64,000 nucleotides of DNA from Sphingobacterium siyangense (GTDB taxonomy: Bacteria > Bacteroidota > Bacteroidia > Sphingobacteriales > Sphingobacteriaceae): positions 1 to 64,000 of the forward strand of contig NZ_VLKR01000021.1 of assembly GCF_007830445.1 (NCBI RefSeq). Direction: 5' to 3'. The notes below the pieces were generated by a model. The model worked only from the letters and a program-made list of their open reading frames with translations. It searched no databases and was not told the origin of the DNA. Position numbers and translations under genes: made by a program. Positions 26,559 to 36,042 of the stretch are shown piece after piece. The first letter of the stretch is position 1; each line of letters opens with the position of its first letter.

Positions 26559-28184
26559 ATGAAACGTTCCCTATTATTTTTAGCGACAGCACTTTTTGTT
26601 TTATCCTCTTGTTCATCCAAGAAAAATAAAAAACAGGAGCCTGTCAGTACCACAACTACAAATGTCGAAATTGTAAAAAAAGATCCGCCCACGCAGCCTA
26701 AGCGCGAACGGGTGAAAACTGCAATTGAAACAAAAGAGCAGCCGGTTGCAGAAAAGAAAAAGGAAATTGTGGTCGATCTTCCGGTGTTACCGCGCGAGTT
26801 TCGTGCCGCTTGGGTGGCCTCTGTTGCCAATATCAATTGGCCAAGCAAAAACAATCTGAGTACGGCTGAACAGCAACAGGAGGCGATCGGTATTTTAGAT
26901 TTTTTGAAAAACAATAATTTCAATGCCGTGATCTTTCAGGTGCGTCCATCAGCCGATGCTTTTTATAAAAGTGATCTTGAACCTTGGTCGTACTTTTTGA
27001 CCGGGACAGAGGGACAAGCACCTTCTCCTTACTACGATCCACTTGATTTTTGGGTTGAACAGGCGCATAAAAGAGGGATTGAACTTCATGTTTGGCTGAA
27101 CCCCTACCGTGCTCACCACACCGCTGGCGGTGCTGTTACTTCAGCGTCTATGGCGCGCAAAATGCCCGAGTCGGTTGTCAAATTAAAACAGGGGTATTAT
27201 TGGTTTGATCCATCCAAACAATCGACACAGGATCATGCTGCGCGCGTAGTTATGGATATTGTCAAACGTTACGATATCGACGGCGTACATTTTGATGATT
27301 ATTTCTACCCTTATGCCGAATACAATGGCGGACAGGATTTTCCGGATTCGGATAGTTACAATGAATACAAGCGTAATGGAGGGAATCTATCGCGCGGCGA
27401 CTTCCGTAGAAATAGTGTAAATACCTTTATCGAACGTATTTATAAGGATATTAAGAAAGAGAAGAATTTTGTGAAATTCGGGATCAGTCCATTTGGTATC
27501 TGGAAACCTGGTTATCCTTCGGGAATTCAGGGGTCGAGTCAATATGATATGCTCTATGCTGATGCGAAGTTATGGTTGAACAAAGGCTGGATAGATTATT
27601 TTGCTCCCCAGCTATATTGGCCTATACAACCAGCCAAACAAAGCTATACGGCCCTGCTGAAATGGTGGGAAAGTGAGAATACATTGGGACGTCATCTTTG
27701 GCCGGGCATCAATACAGTTGGTAGACGTGGTCCGGAATATGTTCAGGAAATTGTCAATCAAGTGGAGGCTGCACGTACACTATTGCCGGATAACCGGGAA
27801 GGTGTAATCCATTGGAGTTTGGCTGGACTGACCAAAAACCCAGCCATGACACAAGCTTTGGTGAATGGTCCTTATCAGGTGAAAGCATTGGTGCCAACAA
27901 GCCCTTGGTTGAATGCAAATCCTTTGTTGAAACCGACTTTGCTACTGACTCCACAAGGAGGAAATATTTTTGCGAAATGGCAACATCAGCAAATTGATCA
28001 GGTTTCAAAATGGGTATTGTATCTCAACTACGGTGGCGTATGGCAATATGAGATTCTGGATCCCGGGGTTACAAGTAAGGATATTCCGACGACGTTGAAC
28101 AACAAAAAACTGCAGTATGTTGCGGTTAAAGCGATTGATCGTTTGAGTAATGAGGGGCCTTATGTCGCTGAAAAGATAAAGTAG
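26559..28184 (+). CDS. GHL10 / DUF187 glycoside hydrolase-like lipoprotein
   Basis: 541 aa. A lipoprotein signal (MKRSLLFLATALFVLSSCSS) is followed by a charged linker (KKNKKQEPVSTTTTNVEIVK) and then the GHL10 domain (about 90-400): PREFRAAWVASVANINWPSK, NFNAVIFQVRPSADAFY, ELHVWLNPYRAH, DIDGVHFDDYFYP and GWIDYFAPQLYWP. The C-terminal 90 residues look fibronectin-III-like. Members of this family (FenI-like, YngK) act on surface glycans; the exact bond is unknown here. ATG 26559 is chosen because the signal peptide starts there. A strong terminator follows. Confidence 0.9.
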   Translation: MKRSLLFLATALFVLSSCSSKKNKKQEPVSTTTTNVEIVKKDPPTQPKRERVKTAIETKEQPVAEKKKEIVVDLPVLPREFRAAWVASVANINWPSKNNLSTAEQQQEAIGILDFLKNNNFNAVIFQVRPSADAFYKSDLEPWSYFLTGTEGQAPSPYYDPLDFWVEQAHKRGIELHVWLNPYRAHHTAGGAVTSASMARKMPESVVKLKQGYYWFDPSKQSTQDHAARVVMDIVKRYDIDGVHFDDYFYPYAEYNGGQDFPDSDSYNEYKRNGGNLSRGDFRRNSVNTFIERIYKDIKKEKNFVKFGISPFGIWKPGYPSGIQGSSQYDMLYADAKLWLNKGWIDYFAPQLYWPIQPAKQSYTALLKWWESENTLGRHLWPGINTVGRRGPEYVQEIVNQVEAARTLLPDNREGVIHWSLAGLTKNPAMTQALVNGPYQVKALVPTSPWLNANPLLKPTLLLTPQGGNIFAKWQHQQIDQVSKWVLYLNYGGVWQYEILDPGVTSKDIPTTLNNKKLQYVAVKAIDRLSNEGPYVAEKIK

Positions 28185-28211
28185 TTAGCTGTCGGTATTA
28201 TCAACACTTAC

Positions 28212-28244
28212 AAAAAGGATATCTGAGTTTTGGATATCCTTTTT
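28212..28244 (+). terminator. Rho-independent terminator
   Basis: Perfect 12-bp stem AAAAAGGATATC / GATATCCTTTTT with a 9-nt loop and a T-run, 28 bp after the GHL10 gene. Confidence 0.88.
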
Positions 28245-28368
28245 TTCTGAAAGTGTCTGATCTTATTGGCCAGAAAGAACCTTCAGCTCGCTTTCATTGC
28301 TGTTGGTATCTGCGAAGTCATGAAGGTTTTGTTTTGAATTGTAATCTATCCAAGGTAAATTTATAGGT

Positions 28369-28923
28369 ATGGAAGAAATCTATAAAACGGTAAGCGACTC
28401 TGTGATTCGGATGTCGCAGCTGATGTTGCCATCCAATGCTAATTTTGGTGGTAAAATACACGGCGGTTATATTTTATCATTGATGGATCAGATTGCATTT
28501 GCTGTGGCATCCAAATTTTCTGCACATTATTGTGTGACGGCGTCAGTTGGCAAAGTTGATTTTTTGAAGCCTATTGAGGTGGGGGAGTTGGTGACATTGA
28601 TCGCTTCTGTGAATTATGTAGGGAACTCTTCTATGGAAGTCGGTATTCGGGTCGAAGCGATGAATATTCAGACGGGTGAAACCAAACATTGTAATTCCTC
28701 CTATTTTACGATGGTGGCGAAGGATGAAACAGGGAAGCCCGCCCGGGTGCCAAGGTTAATATTGGAAACCGAAAAAGATATATTTCGTTTCTACCGCTGT
28801 GTGGTGAAGATGGAGGTCGACAAAGAAAGAGATCGTGCTATTCACGATCTGGAAACGGACTCCGCCGAACAACAGGCTTATATTAAGCGGTATTTTGATG
28901 TAAAGATCGATCTGGCTCCGTAA
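28369..28923 (+). CDS. Acyl-CoA thioesterase (hotdog fold, YciA/ACOT type)
   Basis: 184 aa. One hotdog domain with the typical GGKIHGGYILSLMDQIAFAV segment (about 26-46), whose Asp/Asn-region residues hydrolyse acyl-CoA, then TASVGKVDFLKPIEVGELVT and SSMEVGIRVEA. The C-terminal 40 residues are charged and less typical. It is a monocistronic plus-strand gene converging on the DUF6266 gene with 18 bp between them and no visible terminator. The acyl chain preference cannot be inferred. Confidence 0.88.
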   Translation: MEEIYKTVSDSVIRMSQLMLPSNANFGGKIHGGYILSLMDQIAFAVASKFSAHYCVTASVGKVDFLKPIEVGELVTLIASVNYVGNSSMEVGIRVEAMNIQTGETKHCNSSYFTMVAKDETGKPARVPRLILETEKDIFRFYRCVVKMEVDKERDRAIHDLETDSAEQQAYIKRYFDVKIDLAP

Positions 28924-28941
28924 TGGAGTGAAAGCTGTTTG

Positions 28942-29592
28942 CTACCATTCGACAGTACCTAGATATTTACTGTCTGTGCATTCATCACTTCCGTCCGTTT
29001 TATGGAAGAACACATAGATGCGGTAGGTGCCGACATGCTGTTGTCGTTGGAGTTTTACCATCTGTGTTCGTTGGATAAGTGTATTCATGCCCTCATTGGT
29101 GAATGCAACTTCTTCTTCTGGGCAAGATAGAAGTAGTCGACAGCTGCTTGCATTGAGGTCAGAAGCTGCACTTAGCTTTGTGTCATAATCCCAGGAGAGC
29201 GTAAATGTTTCAGTCTCTTTATCTATCTGAAATGTATAGTCGGAAATGGGATTGGGAAGCCCCTTACTCACGCGAAAGTTTTCATAATTGATGGCATAGC
29301 CCGTTGCCGTTTTTTCTACTGCATGATTGAGGTTGTAGGACATAGCGTTGCTATAAGCCTTTTTATTGAGGTTATAGTTTTTAAATCCGACTCGTAATAA
29401 ATAGAGCATTGAAGAGCTAAATTTTTGGATGAGGGAAAACCGTGAACGCGACTGGATTTGGTCTGTGGTAGGTTCTTTTTTGTTTTTCTTTGGTAAGCCT
29501 CTTGCATAGGTTGTATTTCCATTGGTAACGAAAACGACTGATCCTGCTTTCCCTGAAAGTGTGCCATTGGCACCGTTTTTAATGATGGCCAT
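28942..29592 (-). CDS. DUF6266 family protein
   Basis: 216 aa from ATG 29592 (MAIIKNGANGTLSGKAGSVV, the family's start). DUF6266 proteins are a Bacteroidota family of unknown function with a Gly-rich N-terminus, a middle block like QSRSRFSLIQKFSSSMLYLL and a beta-rich C-terminal half. All three parts are visible. The open frame extends upstream to 29748 through a repeat array, but those residues (RKKYEIKSKLILINTYL) are not family-like. No signal peptide. The array of ACCGA repeats begins about 100 bp upstream of the start. Confidence 0.88.
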   Translation of the reverse strand: MAIIKNGANGTLSGKAGSVVFVTNGNTTYARGLPKKNKKEPTTDQIQSRSRFSLIQKFSSSMLYLLRVGFKNYNLNKKAYSNAMSYNLNHAVEKTATGYAINYENFRVSKGLPNPISDYTFQIDKETETFTLSWDYDTKLSAASDLNASSCRLLLSCPEEEVAFTNEGMNTLIQRTQMVKLQRQQHVGTYRIYVFFHKTDGSDECTDSKYLGTVEW

Positions 29593-29693
29593 AATATAAG
29601 TGAATTGGTATTTATTTTTCTTTAAGGTACCAAATAAATAAGTATTTATCAATATTAACTTCGACTTTATCTCGTATTTTTTACGGAGTTCAG

Positions 29694-29779
29694 TCGGTGC
29701 TTGCTCGGTCTTTCTTCGGTCACAACCGAAGAAGCTCCGAGCAAGCACCGAGTAAGTACCGAAGGAGCACCGAAGAATC
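29694..29779. repeat. Array of ~11-bp ACCGARNAAGN units forming a long hairpin
   Basis: The right side holds about five imperfect units (ACCGAAGAAGCT, CCGAGCAAGC, ACCGAGTAAGT, ACCGAAGGAGC, ACCGAAGAATC). The left side holds units of the same type in reverse, so 29694-29708 pairs perfectly with 29737-29751 (15 bp), and 29712-29720 with 29725-29733 (9 bp) across a CACA loop. Origin and role unknown. Confidence 0.75.
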
Positions 29780-30185
29780 TCTGAAAGTGACTCCTATTTA
29801 TTTAGTATAAATGGCGGTAAATACTGGATGTTTTCTTGCATAAGGACGCTGTTATTTATTGGTGTTGCGTATGATTTGTATTTTTCTTGCAGTTATGTGT
29901 GGATTTGGCGCGATATATAGTGAAAATGGTTCTGCTAAATGCTTTTATTATATGTTTTTTGTTTTATAATGCTGTTATATGCGTTTTTATATCTGTTTTT
30001 TGGGGTTTGTAGTGGATTTTTGCTGTTGTATTGTGCGTTGATGTGTTTATTGTTGTTTCTTTTTAAAATAATTGCGCATAAGCTTGCAAAAACAGGAAGC
30101 TTTTCATACTATTGTGTAGTAATTGATATAAGCCTGGGGTTGGAACCGCCCGCTATGGAAAATTATTAACAACTAACTAAAAACC
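29780..30185. other. T-rich upstream region of the first susC of the large locus
   Basis: About 400 bp without a credible gene; a 76-codon Leu/Phe-rich frame (29939-30169) is low-complexity and rejected. The sequence ATGCGTTTTTAT at 29979-29990 is the reverse complement of ATAAAAACGCAT found before 45771, so this region probably contains the regulatory site of the susC-susD-amidase unit. Confidence 0.5.
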
Positions 30186-33100
30186 ATGAATAAAAAAATT
30201 CTCTTATTCTGTTCAGGGGTGATGCTGTCAACCAGTTTATGGGCACAGACCAAAACTGTAACGGGTAAAGTGACGAATGCCTCTGATGGTGGTACAATGC
30301 CTAATGTAACCGTGAGTATCAAAGGTAAGGCTGTCAGTACCCAGACCAAACCGGACGGAAGTTTCACGATCAATGCGGAGCCGGGCGATATTTTGATTTT
30401 TAGAGCCGTGGGGTCTCAAGAAAGACAACAATTAGTTGGCGCAAATGCAACGATCAATGTTGCGCTTTCTGGCAGTGAGGAGGCGCTTGAAGAGGTTGTT
30501 GTGACGGCAATGGGAATTAAGAAAGAAAAAAAGGCGCTTGGCTATGCTGTTCAGGATATTAAATCGGATGAGTTGATGAAGAATAAAAATCCCAATGTCA
30601 TTAACTCATTGAACGGTAAGATTGCAGGTTTAAATATTACCAATTCAGGGGGAGCTCCCGGAGCTTCTGCCTCTATAATTATCCGTGGTGGAACATCTCT
30701 TGAACGAGATAATCAACCTTTATTTGTCATCGATGGGATGCCGATAGATAATTCCACCGGGGTTGGTGATATGTCCGCTTTTGATGGATCTACCAACATC
30801 TCGACAACATCAGGAAATAGAGCGATGGATATTAATCCAGAAGATATCGAGTCTATTTCGGTTTTGAAAGGGCCTACAGCTGCGGCTTTATATGGTATTC
30901 GTGCAGCGGCAGGGGCTATTGTAATTACGACTAAGAAAGGTCAAGACGGCGCGGTTTCCATTGGGGTGAATTCGCGAGTAAGTGCCAATTGGGTAAATAA
31001 ATTGCCAAAGCAACAATCTATTTATAAACAGGGGACCAGTTTGTCTGGAACTGTAGATCCGAATAGTAATTTTTCTTGGGGAAATAAATTCGCGGAGGGC
31101 GAGACTGTCTACGATAATCTAGGTGATTTTTTTAAGACAGGTTATACTTATGATAACAATTTTAATGTAACAGGTGGTAATAAAAATGGTAATTTTTATT
31201 TGTCTGGAGGTAATCTGAAGCAAACTGGAATTATTCCTACTACGGATTATGATCGAACCAACTTCCGTTTAAACGGGGAGCAACGTCTCGGTATTATGAC
31301 CTTTGGAGGAAATGCGGCCTTTTCGCAAAGCAAGACAACGAAGACACTGACAGGTACAGGCCTGTGGGGGACGGGAGGAAATGGTTATCTAGAATCCATT
31401 ATTGCCTATCCCCGTAATGCTAATATGAAGAACTGGCAGAATGCCGATGGTAGTCAAAATTTATTGCTACCGGCAATTTCCCTAGAAGCTAATGTCGATA
31501 ATCCCTATTGGACAGTTCATATGAATCCGCAGACTGATAAAACCAATCGGTTTTTAGGAACCTTTTATACCAATGCCAAATTCACGGATTGGCTGGATTT
31601 TACTTATCGTTTGGGTTTGGATAACTATACTTCTACTTATACTTCGAGGATTTCAGCAGGATCATCTGTGGTAGAGCAATACCAAAAAGGGATGTTGTCT
31701 CAAAATGTCACTCAATATACATTTACAAATCATAACTTTTTATTGAATGCACATAAAGTGGTCGCTCAAGACTGGGATCTGAGTCTATTGTTAGGTGCTG
31801 CTACTGAGGATCTAAATACGAAAACCAATGCGACAAAAGCGCAACGCTTTATTTTACCAAATTTTTATGCTTTTAATAATGCCGCGGATAAAGATAAGTT
31901 TGTTTATGATAACCTGACTCAAATTCGCCGGTTAGGTGTATTTGGTGATTTTAAGGTCGGTTATAAAAATTTGGCCTATTTAGGGGCGACATTAAGGAAT
32001 GACTGGTCTTCGACCTTGCCTGTGGAAAATAGGTCTTTTATGTATCCTTCTTTTAGTGGAAGTTTGATCTTTTCTGAATTGTTACCCAAGAACGATATTT
32101 TTACATACGGTAAACTGCGGGCATCTTGGGCCCAAGTCGGTAAAGATGCGCCAGCCTATCAGACAAATTCTTACTTAGAGATTCCTCAAAATACAATTGG
32201 AGGAGGTTTTCGCAACTCATGGACTTTGGGAAACTCAAATCTAAAGCCTGAAAAAACCCAATCTTTTGAGGTCGGTACCGATCTTAAGTTTTTACGGAAC
32301 CGTCTAGGGGTGGAGTTTACCTACTATAATAACAAATCTGTGGATCAGATATTGTCGCCAAGGGTAGATAATGCAACTGGTGGTATTTTTCAATATGTAA
32401 ATGCAGGAAATTTACAAAATAAAGGTCTGGAGTTAACAATCAATGCGACACCAATTAAGCGGGAAAATTTTTCTTGGGATTTGGCCTTAAATATGTCTCA
32501 TAATAAAGGTAAAGTAAATGCTTTGCCAGGTGGATTGGCTATCTTGTATGTGACAGATGTTCAAGTTGCCGATGGTAAAGCTGCGTCCTTTAATGATGGT
32601 GACTTTATGGGGATAAGTGGGAAAAAATGGAGAACTAATGAGGATGGAGAGCTGTTGTTGGATTGGACCACAGGGTATCCCTCTTCAGATGGGAATGCGA
32701 CATATCAGGTGGGGAACCGCGAGCCCAAGTTTTTAGGAGGATTAAATAATAGTTTTACGTATAAAAATTGGAATCTTTCGTTCTTATTTGATTTTAGAAA
32801 AGGTGGCGATATTCTAAACGGTACGGAATATCAGCTCGCTTACTATGGTTTGAGTAGAAATACAGAGAATAGGGGTGATAAAATGTTGTTGAATGGCATT
32901 GCGACAAATCCGGCAACAAATCAAGCTGAACATGTTACTCGGGAGATCACACTAGATCAGTATTATTATCAAAATATCTATGCGCAACAAACAGCTAATT
33001 TTGTGGAAACAGTTAACTGGTTGCGTTTGCGGTCGGTTAATTTATCCTACGATTTACCGAGTTCTGTTTTCCAGAAAGTGAAGTGGATTAAAGGAGCAAA

Positions 33101-33269
33101 CTTTACGTTGAATGCAACGAATTTGCTGTTGTTTACAAATTACTCTGGAATGGATCCTGAGGTTAGTGCTGCAGGTGCTGGTGTCAAAGGTTCTGGTTCG
33201 GTTGGTGTTGATTATGCAGGTGTGCCAAATACAAAGAGTGTGACGTTTGGTGTTAATTTAAAATTCTAA
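30186..33269 (+). CDS. SusC/RagA-family TonB-linked transporter (locus unit 1)
   Basis: 1027 aa. Signal peptide ending TSLWAQ, carboxypeptidase-D-like domain (about 22-100: VTGKVTNASDGGTMPNVTVS), TonB-box-like EEVVVTAMGIKKEKKA, plug (GKIAGLNITNSGGAPGASAS; LFVIDGMPIDNS) and a barrel ending VNLKF. It should import large amino-sugar or peptidoglycan fragments captured by the SusD partner encoded 4 bp downstream; the substrate is inferred from the neighbouring amidase, NamZ and MurQ genes. No STN domain or adjacent sigma factor. Confidence 0.95.
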   Translation: MNKKILLFCSGVMLSTSLWAQTKTVTGKVTNASDGGTMPNVTVSIKGKAVSTQTKPDGSFTINAEPGDILIFRAVGSQERQQLVGANATINVALSGSEEALEEVVVTAMGIKKEKKALGYAVQDIKSDELMKNKNPNVINSLNGKIAGLNITNSGGAPGASASIIIRGGTSLERDNQPLFVIDGMPIDNSTGVGDMSAFDGSTNISTTSGNRAMDINPEDIESISVLKGPTAAALYGIRAAAGAIVITTKKGQDGAVSIGVNSRVSANWVNKLPKQQSIYKQGTSLSGTVDPNSNFSWGNKFAEGETVYDNLGDFFKTGYTYDNNFNVTGGNKNGNFYLSGGNLKQTGIIPTTDYDRTNFRLNGEQRLGIMTFGGNAAFSQSKTTKTLTGTGLWGTGGNGYLESIIAYPRNANMKNWQNADGSQNLLLPAISLEANVDNPYWTVHMNPQTDKTNRFLGTFYTNAKFTDWLDFTYRLGLDNYTSTYTSRISAGSSVVEQYQKGMLSQNVTQYTFTNHNFLLNAHKVVAQDWDLSLLLGAATEDLNTKTNATKAQRFILPNFYAFNNAADKDKFVYDNLTQIRRLGVFGDFKVGYKNLAYLGATLRNDWSSTLPVENRSFMYPSFSGSLIFSELLPKNDIFTYGKLRASWAQVGKDAPAYQTNSYLEIPQNTIGGGFRNSWTLGNSNLKPEKTQSFEVGTDLKFLRNRLGVEFTYYNNKSVDQILSPRVDNATGGIFQYVNAGNLQNKGLELTINATPIKRENFSWDLALNMSHNKGKVNALPGGLAILYVTDVQVADGKAASFNDGDFMGISGKKWRTNEDGELLLDWTTGYPSSDGNATYQVGNREPKFLGGLNNSFTYKNWNLSFLFDFRKGGDILNGTEYQLAYYGLSRNTENRGDKMLLNGIATNPATNQAEHVTREITLDQYYYQNIYAQQTANFVETVNWLRLRSVNLSYDLPSSVFQKVKWIKGANFTLNATNLLLFTNYSGMDPEVSAAGAGVKGSGSVGVDYAGVPNTKSVTFGVNLKF

Positions 33270-33273
33270 TGCG

Positions 33274-34833
33274 ATGAAAAGTAAACTATTAATATTTATA
33301 GCGATTGGCGGAGCATTATTTACATCATGTAAAGATTGGATGGACGTAAATGATAATCCGAATAATCCAAATACTTCTGTTCCTACTGCTGATCTCAGAC
33401 TTCCACCAATTTTAGCTCAGTTTGTTGATGGTTACGAGAGTGCTGGTACGAGAGGGGCTCTCTTATCGCAGCAACTTGTTTCGGCTAACAACTCGGCGAG
33501 TAATTGGAATCTTACACAATGGAACATAACAAGTGCATCTATTAATTGGCCGTATCAATCCTGGTATGTCTATTGCGCTGTCAATATTCCTGATATGTTG
33601 AAAGCTGCTGAAAAATCAGGGGCGAATCATTATTATGGTGTAGGTAAGGTAATCTGGGCGTGGGGCTTTGCTAATCTTGCGGATATGTATGGAATGGTTC
33701 CCTATGATGAAGCATTTGTCGGAGGAAATATGACACCAAAATATGACCAGGATGAATATATCTATGAACAAGCATTGAAAGAGCTGGATTTGGGTATCGA
33801 ATATTTGCAAAAAAACCAGGATCAAGGCGCTCCCGAACTTTCGAAAGGAGACTATCTTTATGGAGGCGATGTTCAAAAGTGGATTAAACTGGCCTACGGT
33901 TTAAAAGTCAGGATGTTAAACCATTTATCTAAAACTGATAAATATGATCCGGTGGCGATCTTGGCAAATATTGAAAAAGCGCCTAAAACTGTGGGGGAGT
34001 CTGCGGTGTATCAATATCAAGACGAGGCCGTGTCAGGGAATGCAGCAACAAATTCATTGCAATATGGTAATAATAATACCAATCGTCTGAGCCAATTGTA
34101 TTTGAATTATATACTGAACGATTATACGGGGGCGCCGAAAGGGAGCAATAATGTGGAAGACCCTCGAGCTGCATTATTGATACCAAATATTATCGCCAAT
34201 GACGTTCAGTCACGTACGGTAGGTGTGGATTTGGCGACCTTATCGGCAAATGGATTTCCTTCATCGGAGCCTAAATACGCCGCACTTAGGCCTTCAGCAA
34301 CAAGTACGGGGACTTGGTATACGGCTAAAGGTTCAAAAGGCCTTCTGTTGACGAATGCAGAAATGTTTTTTATTAAAGCTGAGGTTTATTATAAGCAAGG
34401 TAATAAAGCTCAGGCATTGCAGGCATATAAAGATGGGATTAAAGCACATTGTGATTTGTTGGGAGTTAACTCGACTACTTTTTTAGCAAGTTCGTCCGTT
34501 GTTCAGGATGCTAATGCTTTAACGTTGAGTCAAGTCATGATTCAGAAGTATATTGCTTTGTCTTATTCACCTGAAATGTTCAATGATGTAAGGCGTATGG
34601 ATTATTGTACCGATGCGTCAGGGGCTTATAATGAAACGCAGGGTGTTTATAAGGGCTTTATCCGTCCGAGCTTTGCTTATACAATTGCTTTTCCAACACA
34701 AGATTTATGGCCAAGAAGATTTAATGTGCCTACCTATGGAATTCAATATAATTATGCGCAAGTAATTGCGGCAGATCCCGATGTTAGTGCGGTGACCTAT
34801 ACGGCAAAGCCGGTTTTCTGGGATAAAAAATAA
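33274..34833 (+). CDS. SusD-like_2 surface lipoprotein (locus unit 1)
   Basis: 519 aa. Lipoprotein signal MKSKLLIFIAIGGALFTSC; the mature N-terminus DVNDNPNNPNTSVPTADLRL is typical of SusD-like_2 proteins. Other blocks are VIWAWGFANLADMYGMVPYD (about 128) and TNAEMFFIKAEVYYKQGNKA (about 365). It begins 4 bp after its SusC, so the two form the usual transporter pair. A strong hairpin terminator follows before the amidase gene, which may reduce read-through. Confidence 0.93.
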   Translation: MKSKLLIFIAIGGALFTSCKDWMDVNDNPNNPNTSVPTADLRLPPILAQFVDGYESAGTRGALLSQQLVSANNSASNWNLTQWNITSASINWPYQSWYVYCAVNIPDMLKAAEKSGANHYYGVGKVIWAWGFANLADMYGMVPYDEAFVGGNMTPKYDQDEYIYEQALKELDLGIEYLQKNQDQGAPELSKGDYLYGGDVQKWIKLAYGLKVRMLNHLSKTDKYDPVAILANIEKAPKTVGESAVYQYQDEAVSGNAATNSLQYGNNNTNRLSQLYLNYILNDYTGAPKGSNNVEDPRAALLIPNIIANDVQSRTVGVDLATLSANGFPSSEPKYAALRPSATSTGTWYTAKGSKGLLLTNAEMFFIKAEVYYKQGNKAQALQAYKDGIKAHCDLLGVNSTTFLASSSVVQDANALTLSQVMIQKYIALSYSPEMFNDVRRMDYCTDASGAYNETQGVYKGFIRPSFAYTIAFPTQDLWPRRFNVPTYGIQYNYAQVIAADPDVSAVTYTAKPVFWDKK

Positions 34834-34848
34834 TCGACTATCTATCTC

Positions 34849-34880
34849 TGGCAAGCAGAAGTTGTTACTTCTGCTTGCCA
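34849..34880 (+). terminator. Hairpin terminator between susD and the amidase gene
   Basis: Perfect 14-bp stem TGGCAAGCAGAAGT / ACTTCTGCTTGCCA with a TGTT loop, followed by ATTTAATTTA. The T-run is weak, so partial read-through into the amidase is possible. Confidence 0.75.
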
Positions 34881-34931
34881 ATTTAATTTATCCTTGATGT
34901 GGCTTTCCGTCGAAAATCAGTAGCTTTATTT

Positions 34932-35588
34932 ATGAATTTGGATAAATTGTATTTAACACTGCTTTTAGTAGGTTTTTCTATTTTGGGGTTAGCCCAGTCG
35001 CCCAGGATCATTCAAAAACCAATTACCTGGGACAAGAACCGTATTCAGCTTTCGCTGGATTACCTGAAAAATCGGCACGGTCTGCCGCAGTCGACACCGG
35101 TGATCCATCCTAAGATGGTGGTGGTGCACTGGACGGCTAACAATAGCGTGAAAGCAACCTTCAATACCTTTAATCCTGTCCGGCTTCCGGGAAGGCCTGA
35201 ATTGACCAAGGCCAGTGCCTTGAATGTTTCTTCGCAATTTGTCATTGATCGTGACGGTACGATTTATCAGTTTTTGCCAGATTCTATTTTTGCACGGCAT
35301 ACAATAGGTCTCAACTATTGTGCGATCGGTATTGAGAACATAGGTAGCCGTCAGAACCCGTTGACAGATGCGCAATTGAAAGCGAATGAAGAGCTTATCC
35401 GTTATCTGAGTGAAAAATATCCTATAGAATTCGTTTTAGGGCATCATGAGTACCAACGTTTTAAGAAAACGAGTTGGTGGAAAGAAACAGATCCCAATTA
35501 CATCACTGGTAAAGATGACCCAGGGGATAAATTTATGAATGCGCTAAGAAAGCAGCTTGCTGATCTGAAATTAAATCCGTTGCCTTAA
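34932..35588 (+). CDS. N-acetylmuramoyl-L-alanine amidase (Amidase_2/AmpD type)
   Basis: 218 aa from ATG 34932. A signal peptide (LTLLLVGFSILGLAQ) puts it in the periplasm or outside. The zinc amidase fold is seen from the first ligand in MVVVHWTANNS, through SSQFVIDRDGTIYQFLPD, ARHTIGLNYCAIGIENIG, to GHHEYQRF and the KDDPGDKF Asp. It cuts the bond between MurNAc and L-Ala of peptidoglycan, freeing the glycan from peptides. Position between SusD and NamZ supports a role in peptidoglycan breakdown for food or salvage. The first 11 residues of the open frame are ignored because the signal peptide starts at Met 12. Confidence 0.9.
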   Translation: MNLDKLYLTLLLVGFSILGLAQSPRIIQKPITWDKNRIQLSLDYLKNRHGLPQSTPVIHPKMVVVHWTANNSVKATFNTFNPVRLPGRPELTKASALNVSSQFVIDRDGTIYQFLPDSIFARHTIGLNYCAIGIENIGSRQNPLTDAQLKANEELIRYLSEKYPIEFVLGHHEYQRFKKTSWWKETDPNYITGKDDPGDKFMNALRKQLADLKLNPLP

Positions 35589-36042
35589 TGTGATGCCCTC
35601 TGTGGCTAATGTCGTTTATGATTTCTAAGAGCGATGATCGATTTTTGTGAAAAGTTGCGGACGATAGTGTATAATCCAAGGGGTGTTATCATTGGTTGTG
35701 CAGGTTTGATGTATTTTGCTGCATTGTTAATAAAGTCTTAATTGTATTCTATTTGTTACATTGTGGTGTGTATTGCACACTTACTGGTTTTTCGTTTGAA
35801 TCGTATTTTTGTTGTTAATTGTTTTATTATTAGTGTTTTGTGTTGAAAATATGTTTTTATTTTTGATGTCAGATTCCAATTTTAAAGAAAGTGTTGTCTC
35901 TAAAATGTAAGTGAATACTTACTTTCTTTTGCGTTTTTATGTAGTGTTTAATTTTAAAAACGAAAAGTTCTACTTATTTTTATTCTGATTTTCAATTATT
36001 CGTGCATAAAACTGCATTTGTGCATGAGCTAAAAGTCTATTT
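35589..36042. other. AT-rich upstream region of namZ
   Basis: About 450 bp without a credible gene. It must carry the promoter of the long namZ-GH18 operon. Just before the gene lies GTGCATAAAACTGCATTTG (36002-36020), related to the sites upstream of 45771. Confidence 0.5.
36002..36025. promoter_or_regulatory. Candidate shared regulatory site before namZ
   Basis: GTGCATAAAACTGCATTTG then TGCAT, 18 bp before the start codon. It shares GCATAAAA-N-GCATTT with the 45703 site (GCATAAAAACGCATTT). A regulator is inferred, not known. Confidence 0.45.

Noticed and set aside
29694..29779. CRISPR array
   Set aside because: Units of 10-12 bp are adjacent without spacers and occur in both orientations; no cas genes.
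29939..30169. 76-codon Leu/Phe-rich plus-strand frame before susC
   Set aside because: Low-complexity T-rich DNA produces such hydrophobic frames; no family and it overlaps the probable control region.
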